From M3007 sp964646615 (GTDB lineage: Bacteria; Bacteroidota; Bacteroidia; Chitinophagales; Saprospiraceae), in NCBI GenBank assembly GCA_964646615.1, contig CAZYEV010000054.1:18001-82000 (forward strand): 64,000 nt of DNA, given 5' to 3'. The notes beneath the pieces were generated by a model. The model had not been told where the DNA came from. It saw only the letters and a list, made by a program, of their open reading frames with translations, and did not search any database. Positions 62,701 to 64,000 of this stretch are shown here, piece after piece. The translations under genes and the position numbers were made by a program. The stretch's first letter is position 1. Every line of letters starts with the position of its first letter.

Positions 62701-64000
62701 GACCCTGCCGCCCAGCTACGATGACATTGACCAGCCTTCTATCCCGTGCACGGCCAATGCCTACCCAACACCTGAATGGCTGCAGGCCTCGGGCCGCCAG
62801 GGCTTCCCATTAGTATTCGGAAAGCCCGACGGCTGCGACTATGGATGGGGCTACACGGATACGCGCATCAACGTCTGCGATGGTACGTACAAAATTCGCC
62901 GCCGGTGGAGCATTGTCAACTGGTGCACTGGTCAAACCATTGAGCACGACCAGATCATCAAGGTTTCCGATATGCAGGCGCCGACGCTCAACTGCCCGGC
63001 CAACCTGACGGTGGGCACGGATCCGTTCCAGTGCTGCGCTACGGTAGACTTGCCCGATGTGATTGTAACCGACAACTGCTCGCGCATCAAGCGCGTGAGC
63101 GCTCGCGTGATCGGCTTCGACCCGCAGACCAACCAGCAAATTGGTGAGTTCATCGTTCCGGGTTCAGCTGCTAACTTCCCGGGCAATAACCCGTGGGATC
63201 TGGATACGCTGGCTGTGTTCGGCACGACGCCGTGCCTGCCGCTGGGCACGCACACGGTGATCTACACGGTAGAAGACGACTGCGGTAACACGAGCACTTG
63301 CTCGTTCCGTCTGACGGTTCGCGACCTGACGCCGCCGAACGTATCGTGCGTTGAGTTTACGGTTGTGGCTATCGGTGTGGATGATCCGGCTGACTGCTAC
63401 GGCCCGGCTGGCTTCCAGAATGTGCCGCCGGCGCTGGGTCCGTGCGAGTTTGCAGGCGTAACGTGGGTGAAGGCCACGACGTTCAACAACAATTCGTACG
63501 ACAACTGCAGCAACTTGAAGTATACGGTGAAGCGCATGGCTCCGTACAGCGACTGCATCAACAACTTGAACGCCATTCGCGGCACACCGAACTGCGCCAG
63601 CCTGTTCCCGTCGTTCCCCAGCGAATTTGAGCGCGCCATCAGCGAAGGTGACTCCATCAAGTTCTACTGCTGCGAAGTGGGCACCACGCAGACCGTTATC
63701 CTGACAGTATATCAGCTGGATGCCAACGGCAACTTCGTACTGGGTCAGGACGGCACGCCGGTACGCAACGAGTGTATGATTGAGGTGGAAGTCCAGGACA
63801 AGATCCGCCCGGCTTGCACGCCTCCGGCGAACGTTACGGTCTCGTGCGAGAACTTTGATCCGAGCCTGTCGAAGTACGGCCTGCCGACGGTGGTGGACAA
63901 CTGCTGTTTGGATACGACAGTGTCGCTTAACGGGCAGTGCGGTCTGACGCAGACGATCAACCTGGCTTTGTTTGACACGCTTTGCAACCGCGGTACGATT
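59720..64000 (+). CDS. Giant secreted HYR-type surface protein, 3' end cut by window
   Basis: The frame is open from ATG 59720 (or in-frame ATG 59708) to the right edge with no stop, giving at least 1427 aa. The signal peptide ends at MAHAQ. Residues about 60-240 resemble a NIDO/lectin-like jelly roll (VNIGTNGFIVF, LYPFWDDLDAD, IEWWRIGHFN). HYR-like regions follow, marked by NEPPKLNCPTNIIV, DNC and SGNTAICSFTITV. Two copies of a 159-residue domain interrupt them. Further HYR-like units (MQAPTLNCPANLTV, PPNVSCVEFTV) extend to the edge. The high Cys content suggests many disulfides, typical of extracellular proteins. A T9SS sorting domain would be expected beyond the window but is not seen. Inferred surface adhesin. 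Confidence 0.85.
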   Translation, partial: MKKSFTRSVLLSLARRVSAQLMTLALGLWGTQMAHAQLNYVATACADPYVQIGQQPGATYLGSGDDVVFANIALPFPFTLYTSTYTTVNIGTNGFIVFQPGTNRGLGNANLPTAIAGAALYPFWDDLDADPLVVPGSGVYTRVDGTAPNRVFTIEWWRIGHFNMAAGTGDITFQVRLFENGNRVQFKYLDVLFDGPHVTFNNGLSATIGLEDVVATPRPFTLVGFNTASVSDGQCIEFVLPQACNPIAGPTLNFNTTPGLCSANATINLPTFNPPGCANGITVGLRYSVNGGPFVNVTLPATSVTINLPRGSNVIVWQTFLISNGATAGVATQTVNVIDNEPPKLNCPTNIIVNLNPGECCRSISWAEPTATDNCPFLQGPFQLNTINLGGNAGSVGGVVFFNINNTSGQPIVITNFGMNISAGTVVNIYTKAGTHVGFETNAAAWTLSGTADANTGPFSGPFPGNGTITPATVTTPAGGLTLGPGLWGIALHTPTAQQNYTNGNGANQTYSDGNITINLGSAANTLWGAPFTPRVWNGFVRYQIGGPAQVIQTAGPANGSSFCKEASPFTIRYQVADASGNTAICSFTITVNPFPNPVNTLTCNNNVQISLNANCSAFVNADKVLEGGPYKCYDDYVVEVDKTLPFGNGPWIRVSQGPNFPGFGAPTPLGPDDVGKTYQVRVTDPATGNRCWGYITVEDKLPPTLSCQEAFVPCNDATKDSAEPFEPCADPLTVLPAAPLFTINTANNGNAVGGMVFFNITNNTSLPLEITAIGMNISGPTQVNIYARAGTHVGFETNAAAWTLVGTADGTTGPFSGAFPGNGTITPCPLTTPITLPPGTFGIGLHTVSASSNYTNGTGGNQTYTDGTITLNLGSTTNAFFAAPVFTPRVWNGFVQYKKSVPPTCLPNGLTLNVNAFKIAPFTYRVPRGAGTPLMEPCSDVTLTYTDIASVTEPCSSPNVRTITRRWVARDASGNSASCTQRVNVLRPKSADLTLPPSYDDIDQPSIPCTANAYPTPEWLQASGRQGFPLVFGKPDGCDYGWGYTDTRINVCDGTYKIRRRWSIVNWCTGQTIEHDQIIKVSDMQAPTLNCPANLTVGTDPFQCCATVDLPDVIVTDNCSRIKRVSARVIGFDPQTNQQIGEFIVPGSAANFPGNNPWDLDTLAVFGTTPCLPLGTHTVIYTVEDDCGNTSTCSFRLTVRDLTPPNVSCVEFTVVAIGVDDPADCYGPAGFQNVPPALGPCEFAGVTWVKATTFNNNSYDNCSNLKYTVKRMAPYSDCINNLNAIRGTPNCASLFPSFPSEFERAISEGDSIKFYCCEVGTTQTVILTVYQLDANGNFVLGQDGTPVRNECMIEVEVQDKIRPACTPPANVTVSCENFDPSLSKYGLPTVVDNCCLDTTVSLNGQCGLTQTINLALFDTLCNRGTI
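60874..61350 (+). repeat. Duplicated 159-aa domain, copy 1
   Basis: Encodes a beta-rich unit with VVFFNIN, FGMNIS, NIYTKAGTHVGFETNAAAWTL, GPFSGPFPGNGTITP, LWGIALHT and FTPRVWNGFV. The second copy starts near 61937. Boundaries are approximate. Confidence 0.85.
61937..62415 (+). repeat. Duplicated 159-aa domain, copy 2
   Basis: Encodes the same landmarks as copy 1 (MVFFNIT, IGMNIS, NIYARAGTHVGFETNAAAWTL, GPFSGAFPGNGTITP, FGIGLHT, FTPRVWNGFV) with synonymous and moderate amino-acid divergence. Confidence 0.85.

Overview
The window reads as a chromosomal segment of a Bacteroidota bacterium, most likely of the Saprospiria/Chitinophagia side. The reasons are T9SS C-terminal sorting domains of both type A and type B, giant SprB-repeat and HYR adhesins, a PF14905-type outer-membrane barrel and a DUF5686 protein. 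An rpsP with a long acidic tail and -7 promoter elements of the form TAnnTTTG point the same way, as does the absence of strong Shine-Dalgarno sites. By eye the DNA is G+C-rich, so long antisense ORFs are common and were discarded. No tRNA, rRNA, CRISPR array, insertion sequence or phage gene was found.

Layout. 1-6.45 kb: a secreted M36 protease cut by the left edge, then a class A PBP and a DUF4350 protein. 6.5-10.3 kb (minus): signal peptidase I, a 470-aa protein of unknown function and rpsP. 10.4-13.5 kb: a truncated sorting-domain remnant and an outer-membrane beta-barrel receptor. 13.6-19.6 kb (minus): a 2008-aa multidomain adhesin. 19.8-25.2 kb: a tightly overlapping glycan operon (methyltransferase, glycosyltransferase, O-antigen-polymerase-like protein, two glycosyltransferases). 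25.2-32.2 kb (minus): a K+/H+ antiporter, a type-B-sorted adhesin and a DUF1800/DUF1501 pair. 32.5-39.7 kb: a GT-C/TPR membrane protein, an alpha/beta hydrolase, a reprolysin-like protease, an SRAP protein, a small unknown protein and DHFR. 39.7-50.1 kb: two divergent giant adhesins (1576 and 1721 aa). 50.2-59.0 kb: cytochrome c, MnmE, a probable structured RNA, NUDIX, DUF4230, CapA, a histidine kinase and DUF5686. 59.0-64 kb: a promoter/leader/terminator unit, a small secreted protein and a giant HYR-type protein running off the right edge.

How it fits together. Most non-housekeeping genes serve the cell surface: proteins secreted by Sec or Tat and then T9SS (proteases, adhesins, a DUF1501 protein), an exopolysaccharide or O-antigen type glycan operon, peptidoglycan synthesis and signal peptidase. 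Three adhesins share an N-terminal module joined to different middle repeats and to either a type A or a type B sorting domain.

Most notable observations. (1) A perfect promoter, a 16-codon ORF and a 15-bp intrinsic terminator precede the right-edge adhesin pair, with the stop codon inside the terminator stem. (2) About 330 nt of minus-strand DNA between mnmE and the NUDIX gene has its own -7 element, hairpins whose G-U wobbles fit only the minus-strand RNA, and a strong terminator. (3) Thirteen tandem repeats of exactly 123 bp lie in the 1721-aa adhesin. (4) Intrinsic terminators repeatedly abut the promoter of the next gene. All functional statements come from motif reading alone; no database search was run.
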